A DNA stretch of 64,000 bases, from positions 2,860,004 to 2,924,003 of the forward strand of contig CM019214.1 of assembly GCA_009741485.1 (NCBI GenBank), read 5' to 3'. Position numbers and translations under genes: made by a program. How positions within the stretch are numbered: the first letter of the stretch is position 1; every line of letters begins with the position of its first letter. Shown here piece by piece: positions 40,501 to 53,849 of the stretch. This DNA is from Malurus cyaneus samueli (Eukaryota > Chordata > Aves > Passeriformes > Maluridae). The notes below the pieces were generated by a model. The model was not told the origin of the DNA. It did not search any database and was given only the letters and a program-made list of their open reading frames with translations.

Positions 40501-42524
40501 CTCTGGGAGAGCAGTCTCACAAACTCTTCCTCTCTCTTCCCTCTCTCCTTCATACTGTGAAGGTGGGAGTATGTTCAATAGATTATCATGCCTCAGCACA
40601 GCTTTTTGTTTTATAAAATCCATATGTCAGAAAGGGCAAGATGAATGAAATGTTCTCTGTGCTTCAAAGAAAGGAATAGTGAGGTCTGTGATGGTATTTT
40701 GTTGCTGTTAAGAGTTTGTTTCATGATTTTCAAGGTGAGAAACCTTGAGAAACCACCATGATCCTTCAGAGTTGCTGGCAGAGTTACTTTATTTCCAGCA
40801 AGACAAGTTTTTTGTTTTTATTTTTCTTGGGACATGCAATCACCCTGGTGGTGTCAATGGGTAGATTTTTGCTTGCTGTGGATGGCGATTTTTATTCATA
40901 GTAAAAAATCACCCAAAATAATTGACATCTCAAAACTGGCTGAAAATGGTAAAATAAGGAGCTACATATCTAGAGATACAGGAGAAATTGTATCTCTAGG
41001 TGCCATATTTTCCTCTATTCCCCAGGTAATAAAACTTGGGAATGAACAAGGCCAACAGAAAATAAATTGAGAAAAGGTGGAGGTGATGCTTATGAAAGAG
41101 AAATGCACATAAAGAACAAATTACTTAGATATTATCATCAGATCACTGTATCAGTCATCAGGTTTGGAGTGCAGCTGAAGGTCTTGTAGATCTTGCTATA
41201 CATAACTGGCCTGAAGAAAGCAAAATAATGCACATAATTATTTTCCCATCATCTGTTTCATTTACCAAAATTTGGTATGACCATATTTTGCTGGGTGTGC
41301 ACAGACTGTAAATTTTATGTCTGCTTGGTATCATGTTTTTCCCAGAAAACTCTACACACTGCCTGTAGAATACAAAAGTCTTTAAGAAAATTACCTAGTT
41401 TATCACAGTGCCTTGATAAACAAGATGCTGGATGGAGATTTTTTTTTATTTGCTTTATTACTTCTAAAGATCATGTTATTTTGTTTGCAGGAAGATTAAA
41501 TTAGTTTAATTTGATTTTGAATTTTTTACAGAGGTCTTAAGATAGGAGGTTTGAAAAACTTCACAATAATTTTTTGATACTTTGAAGTTTTTCATTAACA
41601 AAGAACTTTATTATAAAGTCCCTGTGAATTTGCAAAATAATTCTTCAGGGAATCTTCATTTGTGTAGAGTAGAGTTTGGTTAAAAATAAAACAGATTTTG
41701 CTTTATAGAGCATAATGGTTTCATTACTAGTTTCATGTTAGTTAAATCTGCTATGGCTGCACAGCAATTTATTGTATACTATATTTGAATGTGTAAATCT
41801 TGAAGATTTCAGCAGATAAAATAGCATTATTATTTGGCAGAGAAAACATTGGTGTTCCTAACAGCATGAAATTGCTTATCATTTACACTAACACAAAACA
41901 TTTATATGCAAATGAATGTAAAAAATAGGTCTACTTTAACCATGAAGGATTTGATTCCTCTTAAGAATTATGCCTTTTATCTTAATTTCATCTTCCTGCC
42001 ATTTCTCATACAGAAATACTTTCCTTTGCCTTATCACTAGTCAGATCTTAAAACTGTTTTGTCAGTACAGTGAATATTAGACTTAATCACCATAGTGCTA
42101 AATGAGGAAGGCTTCATTTTAGAATGGAGATTTGCTTGTAGTGAATGTGGAATTTACTCTTAGTATTCTGAATGCTCATAGCAGAAAAAATTGCTTACCC
42201 TTTTCACTGTTGCCCTTTGCAAGTGGAAGTTCTGCTTCAATATCATGTATCATATGCCTCCCTGTCCTCAGCCTGAGCTAACCTAACTGCAGTGCAGGAA
42301 ATCCTGAAGTCCATCCCCAGATCAATGAAGATAAGGGGCTAAAGGGTTTCTGATTACATTGAAAATGTTTAGCAAATCTTTTACCAGGAGACTGCAGTAA
42401 ACCCTATGGTCTGCCAAAGGCAGTAAATATATCTGTATGCAAAGGGTGAATGTCCTCCTCCCACCAGCCTCAAGAACCAGTTATGGATCCCAGATACTAA
42501 TACAATTTTTTTAGTTGGTTGATT

Positions 42525-42679
42525 GTATCTTTTTTTTTTGAGGGGGGGGTTGTTGGTTGTTTTGGGTTTTTTTTTTTTTATTTGGTTGGTTGGTTTTTGT
42601 GTTTTTTTTTTCTGTTTTCTGTTTTGTTTGTTTTTTTTTGTTGTTTTTTTTTTTTTTTTTGGTTTTTTTTTGGACTGTT
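42525..42679. repeat. T/G-rich low-complexity block
   Basis: Long T runs are interrupted by GG and GTTG. Open frames here encode only Phe/Trp/Gly/Leu runs on + and Lys/Asn/Pro runs on -, which is compositional and not coding. Confidence 0.85.
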
Positions 42680-42727
42680 CAGAGGTTTGGGCAACAATAA
42701 AATACATACCTGCTTCACAGATCAAGA

Positions 42728-42775
42728 TGTTTGGGTTGGGAGGGACATTAATAAAGATGTAAACCCCTAGTTAAA
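42728..42775 (-). mobile_element. Short CR1 3'-end remnant
   Basis: GTTTGGGTTGGGAGGGACAT followed by AAAGATGTAAACCCC resembles the reverse complement of the CR1 3' end (GGTCCCTTCCAACCCAAAC). Only about 50 bp is recognisable. Confidence 0.45.
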
Positions 42776-45700
42776 AACAGGCTGGGTAAAAAGAGCTGTA
42801 ACAATGTAAATTTTTTTTAAGAAGTGTGTTCATAACAATACTTATTTCCTTTTTCAAAAAAATATTTTAAACTGCTGATTGGCTGTTTAAAGCTTTCAGA
42901 AATGCATGTAAGTGAATAAGGAACTGGTAGTTTGAATTATGGAGAAATAAGAGCACTTGGCTAGCTAGGGAGAAAATTACATGAGAAGGAAAAACAAAAA
43001 AGTAATGAGCACTTGATCTTGCAGAGTCTGTTGATTGAATAAGAGAAAGAAGAATAGTTTATGTAATTGCTCTATTAGTGCTACAAAGCATGGCTGGGGC
43101 TTGGCTTTTTGATGTGGTGCTTGATTGTGGTGTAGAAAAAGAAGGAAATTTTTCAAGAAAGTAGATAATGATGATGGCTGTGAATCTTTCCTGGGTTCTG
43201 CAAGGCTATAAGTTTCATGCACCTGAGGTTTTTTTCTCACTGTAAACATTTAGGACAAATATTTATACTCTGAAACTATTTGCCTTTTAACTGGTGTATG
43301 TTAAATAATTGCAGTAAATGGTGTCATTTGAGCTATCTGGGGTTTTTGTCCTTATCTGCTTATTCTGTGTTTATGAAACAGATGTGTTAGGATCATGTGT
43401 TGTGCACTTCTAAATTACCCCATATGTCAGTGCTATTTGAGGCAGAGATAACCTTAGTGTTGGCATTTCAAGACGCTGGAGGAAGGGCTGTTAGAAATAT
43501 ATGTTGTAGGCAGATTTGATGAGGTATAAAGTTACATAAGGCACCTTCCATATGACAAGCTGTGATATCAGTTGCTAGCAGTTTTGTGGGATGTGTTCAG
43601 CCAAATCTGATGCATTTTGTTCATTTTTAAAATCAACTTTGGAGGCAAAGGTTGGAACACTTCTTGGTGAATTTTTGCCCACCACAAATTTTTCAGGTTT
43701 TGAAATGCTGCCATGTGCTGTGATATTCATGTGATGCTGTTTTGATTATTCATTTAAAATCTTTCTCAGGCTTCTCAAGAAATAATGACCCAATGAACTT
43801 TACTGTTTCCAGGTTGCTTGTTTGAAAGCAAACAAATAACACAAATAGAAATGATACTCAAAAATTAAGTGTGGAAGATGAAAGCACTGAAAGATAGAGA
43901 GGAGAAGAATTAAACTGACCTGAGGTGATTCTAAGTCCATTTCTTAGCAGTCATATGCTGTTCTTTCCTAAAACTCCTGCCTTCATCCTGTGAATAATGG
44001 AAAAAGACTTTTCATTGCATTAGAGAGAAAACTTATTATTCCATCCTTGTGGCAGTTGAACTTAGTAATAAGAGATATCACATGTAATTGAGAAGTTGCA
44101 CTTCTTTACACATAATTTGTTACTCAGTACAGCTGTCTAGACTATAAAATTTGTCTTTTCAAATGTTTGCTATTTTCTTCCTCCTTTAAAATACATTGTT
44201 TCTGCGTGTTACAAAAAAATATTTACAAAATTAAAATTAAAGTTTATCTCCTTCAGTTTATATAGTCATGGTTGCTTTCTGCAGAGGAGCAGATGAGATT
44301 AATCGATATAAGCACTGCTATCTGCTCTGCTGTCTGGTGAACATATTGGGGTTTTTTTTTTTCTTCTTTTCCTGGAGCACCAGTGTTAAAGGAGCATCTT
44401 CAGTTCCCATCTTGTGACTGTTCAGCAGAAGTTAGCACTGGTCACTGCATGCCTTTTGCTCCAAATGGTTTCCAGCAGTATGATTTTCGTTCCTTTTGTT
44501 CCAACAAGGTTTTCAGCTTTCTGGGCTGAAGAGAAGAAATAGTGATGTAGAAAGGTAGACAGAAAGGCCATGTGCTCCTGTCTTGGGGTGTTTGTAGGAG
44601 TCAAACAGTGTCACTGAACTTGATGTAGCATTTGTGCTTGGAGACACAGAGGTATTTATGGTTGCATAAAAATTGTGATAGAGACAGCTGTTCTAAGGGA
44701 TTTCTGGAGTTGTTAATGGAGATGTAGTTGTGTCTGTTTTGATCTGAGCTTGGCTTATTTAGGCAGCTGAGATGCCCTTGCACTTGTAATGAGCAGTATA
44801 AAAATACCCCAGACTAAAGTCCTGGCATCTTCTAGACATATTTGAGCCAGCAGAGATAGTTAGTGCTGTGTGAGTGAGGAACACTTGAGGAACACTTTAC
44901 TTTTCAACCTGTGTGAACACTGTCTGATGCACTTCTTTGCCAGCAAGAGTCAAGTGAATTTAACACAGGAAAGATATGAGGTCCAATATTTTTATTTTTT
45001 TTTAATAAATTGAGGGAAGCAGGGAACACAACTACTGAACATGGATCAAGCTAGTTGAACAAAATTTTGCTTTACTTTTGCATTTGGTTAGTGAACTCTT
45101 CCTCCCCGGGTGATGCTGGTGGAAGGATGGGCTGGCAGAGGGACTAGGCTGGCTCTTCTCACAAAATTACCCAGCAAAACTCATCAGTGCTGATTAGAGC
45201 AGCTGCTTGTCAGCATGTGAAGAAAAGAGCCACAACTCCTCACTCACACTGTCATGTGAAGCCACAGAAAAGTAATTAGCAGGTAAGATGTCTATTAATA
45301 GCTCCCACCACCTTTAGTTCAAACACCTGCTGATAAGCTATTGCCCTGTATAGCTCATCTTCATCAAGTTCTTGTTCTGTGATTGCCAGAGTAGACTTCA
45401 TTAGAGCCATTCCTGTTGAGGTGGGGTGTCTCTGAAGATTCTGTGGCCTCTCGTTGAGGAATTGGATGCCCAGACTTGTGTCACTTCTCGTAATCTCTGC
45501 AAGCATGCAGAGATTTCTTTGTGCTTCTTTCAGCGGCTGTGAATATATTTTGGCTAATGAAAGCACAACTCGTGTTAGTGCTGGCTAAATGCAGACTAGG
45601 GGAAAACAAAGAACTGTCTCCTTTGCCTGCAATTATCTTCTTACAGTGCTTGAAAATAAATGCAGTGCATTGCTAAGAAAACCGTATTGTTAATAGTATA

Positions 45701-46444
45701 TTATCTAATATAAAGCATGATTAAACTTGGCAGTTTTTATTTAAGCAAGCTTTTTTTCCTGTATTAGAACACACAGCTCTAGTCGCTTTTAATGTGAGCC
45801 AGAAATATTAGTGATAAACAAAGTGGGGATTTTGTTAGCTTGGCTGCTGTTTTAGGATCCTTCTACTTAAAGGCTTCCATAAACACAGCTGCCCAAAAAT
45901 GTATTTTGCCTGAAATTTCTCTCTGTATTTTCCATCTCTGGCTTTATCTGTATCATATTACAGGTGGAGGCTTTACTAAAGTCAGTGCCATCCTAATGTA
46001 AGATTGAATTTACATATGGCTCAGGCTCAGTGTTTTATGTTAAAGAGCGCACACAAACACACATTTGATGAATATGTGTGAAAATAAACTCTGAATCTGT
46101 TAACGCTACCTCTTCTTTCCCTCATATCTGACGATGAAAAAAGGCATCTGAAAAAGAATGTGGCTGTAGGTGGCCATCACTTGGATATTAAGAGGAAGCC
46201 ACTGAGCTTTTACAGCTGATTTTCTGAAGACATGTATACATAAATGCAGCCTATTCTCTTGTTGTAGAAAAAATTCTGAGTGTTTTGCTTGGTCTGCACT
46301 GTTCAGTATTGCAGATTTTCATTTCTTCTGGTGCTTTGCTTTCTTTTGGTAGTGGAGGTCATCCCAGGGCATGGGGTGGGTATGGATTGGGAACCAGCAC
46401 CTGCCTGAGCGAGCAGATGAGGTACAGACAAAGTGACAAAGGGG

Positions 46445-46538
46445 ACATGGCAAAAGAGGAGCAGTTGAAATAATCTGGGGCTGTTGAGGGAACATGGCAA
46501 AAGAGGGGCACTTGAAATAATCTGGGGCTGTTGAAGGC
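46445..46538. repeat. 47-bp tandem duplication (also at about 48108-48201)
   Basis: Two units start ACATGGCAAAAGAGG at 46445 and 46492 with about four differences. The same pair recurs in copy 2 of the larger duplication, so it predates it. Confidence 0.85.
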
Positions 46539-47377
46539 CATTGAGATCCCTGTCCCACCTTACTTTTAATTTTGTACAATCACACTTGGCTCCTTAGGCA
46601 AAGCCTGCCTGAATTCAGAATTTCAGAGTGTTGGAAAGAAAGCAGCCCTGTAAAAAGGCCCATGGGCAGTTTGAGGTCTGTGGTTGTACCCCCCGTGTTT
46701 GGGTGTGTGAATGCCTGTGCTGGGGCTTTGCTTTGGTTGATCTGTAAGATGTTTTTTGGGGACTTAACCATTCATCCTGAAAATCCTTCATTTGTTTCTT
46801 TGCCCGGTAATTTTGCCAAAATGAGCTCAAGAAGCAGGATGAAGAGCAAACCTGCTGTCTTTATCTAACTTACTCCTACCCACTCCTCAATCCCAGTTGT
46901 GCTCCCTCAGCCAGTCCAACCACAGAAAACTGCAGTAAAAAACAGATATATTTGTATCTGATGTTTATCTCTTTACTTTGGACGGATTTAGTAAGTTATT
47001 AGTTATGATCCATTTAGCTGCATAATAAAGTACCTTTTACTTTTCATTCCCAATTACTTGTTTTCATCTTGCAATTTTTTATTTATAACCCAATGCTATC
47101 TGTTGTATAATTGCTCTTGAATATTTACACGGTGGAAAAGTCACTGCCCAAACACACAATTTATCTAATTGGAGACTGAATGTGGTGGCAGAGAACAGCA
47201 ACTGTGTAATTGAGAAACATGCCTGCAAAGCCTTCCTTACCCAAAATAAGGATGTTCATAGAGGTTCCCAGTAATGGTTTATAAAGTACAGCCTTAGTGT
47301 ATGGTCAGTGCCCCCTTGAGCTGAGTTCCAAAGGGCATTCTCTGCACGGATGGGTGGTTGTTGTTTTTGTGGCTCCC

Positions 47378-47875
47378 TGTCACGATCCGCTTAACCCAAG
47401 CGGGAGTCGTGATGGTTCCTTATCAGAATCTCAGAGTGCAAAAGAAACAGGGGGCAAGTATATATTCAAAATCATGAACAATTTTATTGGATTTACACGA
47501 TAGAAGAGGGTGAGAAGGAGAAAAAGAGAGAAAGAGAGAGTGGAGTTATAGCTACCAACAGCTCTGATGAGTCCTCAAGGTCCGGATTCAATGGATTCAC
47601 CGGCGTCCGTTGGGGAGATCTCGTAAGGGTCTTTTCAGAGAGACTCTTTATGGTCTTTTCAAAAGCATACAGCCCTAGGCCAAGGGGTTCTGAAACAGGG
47701 GAAAAATGGCCAAGAGGTGGGGAAAGAATGTCCATTGTTTTGTAAGGTGTGCAGCACAGACCATGCAGTTCTCCTCCGCCTTCACGTCAGGAACGGTGCG
47801 ACCATCCGTAGCTTACACGTTGTACTCAGCAGCCTGGGAGCTGGAAACTTGGCAGTCATCCCACCTTGATCTGGC
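47378..47875 (-). mobile_element. LTR, truncated copy (498 of 618 bp)
   Basis: This is identical in layout to the LTR at 49040-49657, with the same left flank CTCCC (47373-47377). It is cut off by the N at 47876. It is a duplicate of the same insertion and not an independent one, because the flanking genomic sequence is duplicated too. Confidence 0.85.
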
Positions 47876-47876
47876 N
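47876..47876. other. Single ambiguous base (N) at duplication junction
   Basis: This is the only N in the window. It lies exactly between the two 1.66-kb copies, after CTGGC and before AGCTGATT, and so marks an assembly join. Confidence 0.98.
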
Positions 47877-49537
47877 AGCTGATTTTCTGAAGACATGTAT
47901 ACATAAATGCAGCCTATTCTCTTGTTGTAGAAAAAATTCTGAGTGTTTTGCTTGGTCTGCACTGTTCAGTATTGCAGATTTTCATTTCTTCTGGTGCTTT
48001 GCTTTCTTTTGGTAGTGGAGGTCATCCCAGGGCATGGGGTGGGTATGGATTGGGAACCAGCACCTGCCTGAGCGAGCAGATGAGGTACAGACAAAGTGAC
48101 AAAGGGGACATGGCAAAAGAGGAGCAGTTGAAATAATCTGGGGCTGTTGAGGGAACATGGCAAAAGAGGGGCACTTGAAATAATCTGGGGCTGTTGAAGG
48201 CCATTGAGATCCCTGTCCCACCTTACTTTTAATTTTGTACAATCACACTTGGCTCCTTAGGCAAAGCCTGCTGAATTCAGAATTTCAGAGTGTTGGAAAG
48301 AAAGCAGCCCTGTAAAAAGGCCCATGGGCAGTTTGAGGTCTGTGGTTGTACCCCCCGTGTTTGGGTGTGTGAATGCCTGTGCTGGGGCTTTGCTTTGGTT
48401 GATCTGTAAGATGTTTTTTGGGGACTTAACCATTCATCCTGAAAATCCTTCATTTGTTTCTTTGCCCGGTAATTTTGCCAAAATGAGCTCAAGAAGCAGG
48501 ATGAAGAGCAAACCTGCTGTCTTTATCTAACTTACTCCTACCCACTCCTCAATCCCAGTTGTGCTCCCTCAGCCAGTCCAACCACAGAAAACTGCAGTAA
48601 AAAACAGATATATTTGTATCTGATGTTTATCTCTTTACTTTGGACGGATTTAGTAAGTTATTAGTTATGATCCATTTAGCTGCATAATAAAGTACCTTTT
48701 ACTTTTCATTCCCAATTACTTGTTTTCATCTTGCAATTTTTTATTTATAACCCAATGCTATCTGTTGTATAATTGCTCTTGAATATTTACACGGTGGAAA
48801 AGTCACTGCCCAAACACACAATTTATCTAATTGGAGACTGAATGTGGTGGCAGAGAACAGCAACTGTGTAATTGAGAAACATGCCTGCAAAGCCTTCCTT
48901 ACCCAAAATAAGGATGTTCATAAAGATTCCCAGTAATGGTTTATAAAGTACAGCCTTAGTGTATGGTCAGTGCCCCCTTGAGCTGAGTTCCAAAGGGCAT
49001 TCTCTGCATGGATGGGTGGTTGTTGTTTTTGTGGCTCCCTGTCACGATCCGCTTAACCCAAGCGGGAGTCGTGATGGTTCCTTATCAGAATCTCAGAGTG
49101 CAAAAGAAACAGGGGGCAAGTATATATTCAAAATCATGAACAATTTTATTGGATTTACACGATAGAAGAGGGTGAGAAGGAGAAAAAGAGAGAAAGAGAG
49201 AGTGGAGTTATAGCTACCAACAGCTCTGATGAGTCCTCAAGGTCCGGATTCCATGGATTCGCCGGCGTCCGTTGGGGAGATCTCGTAAGGGTCTTTTCAG
49301 AGAGACTCTTTATGGTCTTTTCAAAAGCATACAGCCCTAGGCCAAGGGGTTCTGAAACAGGGGAAAACTGGCCAAGAGGTGGGGAAAGAATGTCCATTGT
49401 TTTGTAAGGTGTACAGCACAGACCATGCAGTTCTCCTCCGCCTTCACGTCAGGAACGGTGCGACCATCCGTAGCTTACACGTTGTACTCAGCAGCCTGGG
49501 AGCTGGAAACTTGGCAGTCATCCCACCTTGATCTGGC
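47877..49537 (+). repeat. 1.66-kb direct duplication, copy 2
   Basis: This is the second copy of 46214-47875. After 49537 the sequence continues into the missing part of the LTR and then unique intron, so copy 2 carries the complete right side. Confidence 0.95.
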
Positions 49538-49657
49538 TTGGACTCCTTTGAGCAAAAAGTCCCCCTTTCTTCCCCTTGGGGTTCTCCTTTTTGGGGTGTT
49601 CAGTCTCAGTCCATATCGATGATCGTGAGACAGAGGTCTCCTGTACGGTCTCTTACA
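49040..49657 (-). mobile_element. Solo LTR of an endogenous retrovirus, 618 bp
   Basis: The element begins TGTCACGATCC and ends TCTTACA on the + strand, flanked on both sides by the 5-bp target-site duplication CTCCC (49035-49039 and 49658-49662). The orientation is minus: on that strand an AATAAA (within CCAATAAAATTG, near 49143-49150) lies in the last fifth, as expected for R/U5. No gag, pol or env is present, so it is a solo LTR left by LTR-LTR recombination. A 5-bp duplication fits ERVL-type elements among others. I do not assign a named family. Confidence 0.8.
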
Positions 49658-50799
49658 CTCCCACCCAAAGTGTGTTCAGTTTACAGGCACACAGAGCTGG
49701 CTGAGAGATGGCAGATGAGCCATGTGCTATGGTCTCTCCTTTCCTACAGAGCCCCCACTGCCATGGGAGTGGATTTTGTGGGATCGCTGTGGGCTCACTG
49801 GGACTGGCTTCAGTATAATGTTCCTGCAGTGCCTGTGTAGTTAAAGAGGATTTAACTCATTTAGTGGATGGTTTGGATTTAGGACCATGACAACTGCTGT
49901 AAATAATTGCCATCTCACCCCCGCTAATTCCTGTAGAAAAAGACTAAGGTAAATAAGCTTCAGGAGTCTTAAATTAGTGTTGATGAGTGTGTCTCCTCCC
50001 ATCTCTTCTTGTGGACAGATCAACACTGGGGCATGGGAGGAGAGCTGGGGAAGGCAGAGAGTGGCATTAACAAGTAGATTTTTCTGTGTGCATCTCAGGG
50101 GCTTTGTGCATCCTACTTCATTGCTTGTGGTAGGAAATGGTCCATATTCTGTGATGAGTAGCCTGTTCCATTCTCAGCTGAGCAAATTGTCAGTTCAGTT
50201 GCCATGCTATCACCCTGTGATGTGGCTAAAGTGAGACCCTTAAAAATTCCATAATTCTCTTAGAGGACTACTAAGTCTGTGCAATTGCTTATTCCTTTGT
50301 AAAGGCAAAATAAGACCTTTTTGTAATAACTCTATCACTCCTTGTGTGTGTGAGGAAAACAAATCTATTATAGAAGTGCTGATGGCACTACATGATATTG
50401 TAATTGAACATTAAATCAGGACATTCTCTAGTACTGTTTTGGTGATATTTGTACTTTGGAAGGATTTCCAAATGCTCTTTGTTAATATCTCTGCATAATT
50501 ATTTGTCTTCTGCTCAGCTAAGGAACTTAAGAGATTGACTCTTACATGGAAACAAAGTTTAAAACTTGACTTTAAATGAGCAATTTAGAGGTTGAACAGG
50601 GCAGCATTGTGTTCTCTGGTCTGGGATTGTGTTGGTCATTACTAATAAAAAGAAGTATGCTAATTAACTCAGTCCCTCAAACCAAAAAAAAAAACCAGTT
50701 TAGTGTCCATGCAAGCCCTTTTGCCAGGTGTGTCTAAGGAATTATTGTGAGACATGGGCTACTGATCCCTAACCATCAGTCTACAGGGAGAGCCCTCTG

Positions 50800-50932
50800 A
50801 TCAAGGCAGGATTTGATGGGATTCTGAGCACCCTGCTTTAGTGGAAGATATCTCTGCCCATGGCAGGGGTGTTGGAACTGGATGATCTTTAAGGTCCCTT
50901 CCGACTCTCACCATTCTGTGACTCTGGTAATT
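50800..50932 (+). mobile_element. CR1 3'-end fragment
   Basis: The words CTGCCCATGGCAGGGGTGTT, GGAACTGGATGATCTTTAAG and GTCCCTTCCGACTC followed by ATTCTGTGACTCTG are the avian CR1 3' UTR in + orientation. It is 5' truncated and lies sense to CNKSR2. Confidence 0.85.
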
Positions 50933-51182
50933 TACTGACAGTCATGGGCTGCTTGAAAAACAATTTCCCAGACTTGGTTTTTTTCATTTTGAGATTTTTT
51001 TTTCTCAGTACGCTTTGAACAAGCTAAAGGATCACTCATAATTTTGCTCTTTTGTTCTGTTTTTATGCTCTTCAGAGGCAGAACATGCTATACATTTAAA
51101 AACTAGTGAGTGGGTGTATTTATACCTTAATTATTAGGGATGGTTAAGTTCTGTAGTAGAAGAGCCATCTTGTTGTTCTTGA

Positions 51183-51464
<282 letters not shown>

Positions 51465-53615
51465 TAAAATCTCCCAAATGTCTCACAGGTAACCAGATCA
51501 TGCACAGGCAGAAGCCCCAACTTCTTTACAAAATGTAATGTAGGCACTGAATGGAAGCAGAATACATTCACATTCTAAGGGGATGTTTGTACCAATTTTT
51601 TTTTTTTCTGTCAGCATGTAATTCAGATTAGTCTTTCAGTACAATTCCTCTAAATGCACTGTGTGTATATATATACATATATACAGCAAAACAACAGGAT
51701 GACATCATTAGGTTATGTATGTATTTTTACTAATATAGAGCAACACTTTGACCTGTATAAATTGGATTCATTGCTTTGATACTGTCAGATTCACAAAACT
51801 GATCATACTTGGGTGTCAAAATATAGTTCCAGAGTGTGTGTGTATTTAAACATGCATGTTCTGTTTCATGTTTTTCAAATGGCAGACAAATATCTCTGAA
51901 ACCATAAAGGCAATTGGAGCTGTTTTACACTTTCACCTCAGTTATTTAGGAAGTGTATGGGACTGGGACTAAAGTGCTCCCTTTTGCTACATTTGGTGTG
52001 ACTTTTTTCTAATTATAACAAGAGTAATATGCAGCTATTTAAGATGATCATTGAAATTCCTAAAGTGGTTAAAATTAGTCTATCTGTAGGTCTTTATATA
52101 ATGCATAACAGTGAATTTTCATAAAAAATACTTGTCTTGATTTAAAGGTCTATCTTTGTGTCCAGCAGCTGAAGTTTTGTTCAGAGTATGATCTTCCTGT
52201 AACTTTTAAAATCCAACAGAATTATTTGATTTTACTGCTGCATGTTTTGTGTTTCATTTTCCTGAGGAAAACTGGCTTCTGTCCCATAAATTATTTCCAT
52301 ATGAATAGTTTGGGTCAGGTCTGAATCTTTTCCATTTCTTTAGCTGAACTGCAAGCTCTTTCTTTCTTTTAGGAGATTGCAGCTACTGTTACTTCATTTC
52401 TACTCCTTCTCTTGCCTTTCTCCAAATTTCAAACCCAAAATACCTAAAGCTGGTTCCTACCTTTCTCTTTAGATATTTAACATAAGGTATTTAGAGAAGT
52501 AGATGGAAAGACTTTAGCATTGAGGCTTGAAAAATTTGGAGTATATTTTTAGCTCTGTCTCTAGCCTGTTATTACTTGGAATATCTGTAGGCTTCATTTT
52601 TTCTCCATGAAAAGTCTTTTTATTTTTTGTAGAGAAGCATATAATTCTGGGCTTTAAAGCAGAAAGAACAGTAGAAAAACAAATTCGTTTGCATGGACAG
52701 GTCAGTTTTTGCCACTTCTTTCTATTTAGAAATAATCTGGTTTCTCATTGAAACTGTGGTCATGATTAATGATTGTTAGCTACAAAGTCAAAGTTCTTTT
52801 TGGGTTTTGGTTGTTTGTTTGATGGGGTTTTGAGGGTTTTTTCCCTGTTATTCTAAAGTCAACTTTTGTGTGCCCACGCATATTTAACACATTGGAGAAC
52901 AATGGGGTTTTGCAACTTAATATGAATTGAATAATTGAAGTTCAGGAAGAAGGTAGTTGTTTGTATTAGAAAACATCTTCCTCTGAGGATTGATGTGTCT
53001 ACTACTGTGCACAGCAGACTTTTGCATTTAGCTGAAATGAGATGACAGCTGATGAGACCCAGGAATTCCAAGAAGTTAAAAATGAGGACAATCATGGTGG
53101 TATCACACTTTCCCCAATGCTGTCTGGAGTGTCCAAAGAAGGCTTCAGATTTCTAGGAAATGTTTGAAGATCTAAACACCTGATTCTAAGAAATGTTTTC
53201 TGAAGTGTTTTAAGACTTTTCTGATTTATGAGCATCAGGGTATTTTCGTAAAGTTTTTCTTCCTTGTTTGTGAAGACCCTGAATGAGGATGAAGGTAGGC
53301 CAATAACTGCATTTTTCTCAGGAACTGAGAACATCTGAAGATCAATATAATTATGCTTATTGTATAACTTCTAAGAAGATATTGGGGCCACTAGGGGGAG
53401 ATAAAAAAAAATTTAAAAATTGATTATTTAAAGTAAGGAACATGGATTTAATTTTATTCTGCACGGCCATTACTAATAAATCTGGACCTCAAATCTTAAT
53501 TTTTCAGTTAGTTTCTAATACCAGTTCCATCTCATGGTTGTGAGAGGAGAGAGTAAACCATTAGGAGTAAACCATTAGGAGGAATGAAGTGGCTGTTATC
53601 CACCCCATTTAACAG

Positions 53616-53849
53616 CCCCTATGCAGAGGTTTTTAGGTCAAGAAAAAAAAAAAAACCCTATGCAGAGGTTTTTGAGGTAAAAAAAAAACCCCTATGCAGT
53701 GTTTTTGAGGTCAAAAAAAACCCTATGCAGAGGTTTTTGAGGTCAAAAAAAAAACCCCTATGCAGTGGTTTTTGAGGTCAAAAAAAAAACCCCTATGCAG
53801 AGGTTTTTGAGGTCAAAAAAAAACCCCTATGCAGTGGTTTTTGAGGTCA
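53616..53849. repeat. Minisatellite of seven ~34-bp units
   Basis: Each unit reads CCCCTATGCAG(A/T)GGTTTT, then TGAGGTC and a run of 8-13 A. The GAGG and GTGG (once GTG) variants alternate in the last five units, suggesting expansion by a two-unit block. Variation in the A-run length implies slippage, so the locus is probably length-polymorphic. Confidence 0.92.

Larger units (their letters stand above)
46214..47875 (+). repeat. 1.66-kb direct duplication, copy 1 (ends at N)
   Basis: This segment is repeated at 47877-49537, with about seven substitutions and one single-base indel seen by eye (about 99.5% identity). It ends exactly at the ambiguous base 47876, in the middle of an LTR whose other end is found only in copy 2. 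The pattern fits two overlapping allelic contigs laid end to end. Confidence 0.95.

Noticed and set aside
42519..42770. Phe/Trp-rich membrane-protein-like frames
   Set aside because: They are entirely explained by the T/G-rich simple sequence.
46285..48530. Duplicated sets of short ORFs suggesting a tandem gene pair
   Set aside because: They are identical because the underlying 1.66-kb DNA is duplicated at an N. None resembles a protein.
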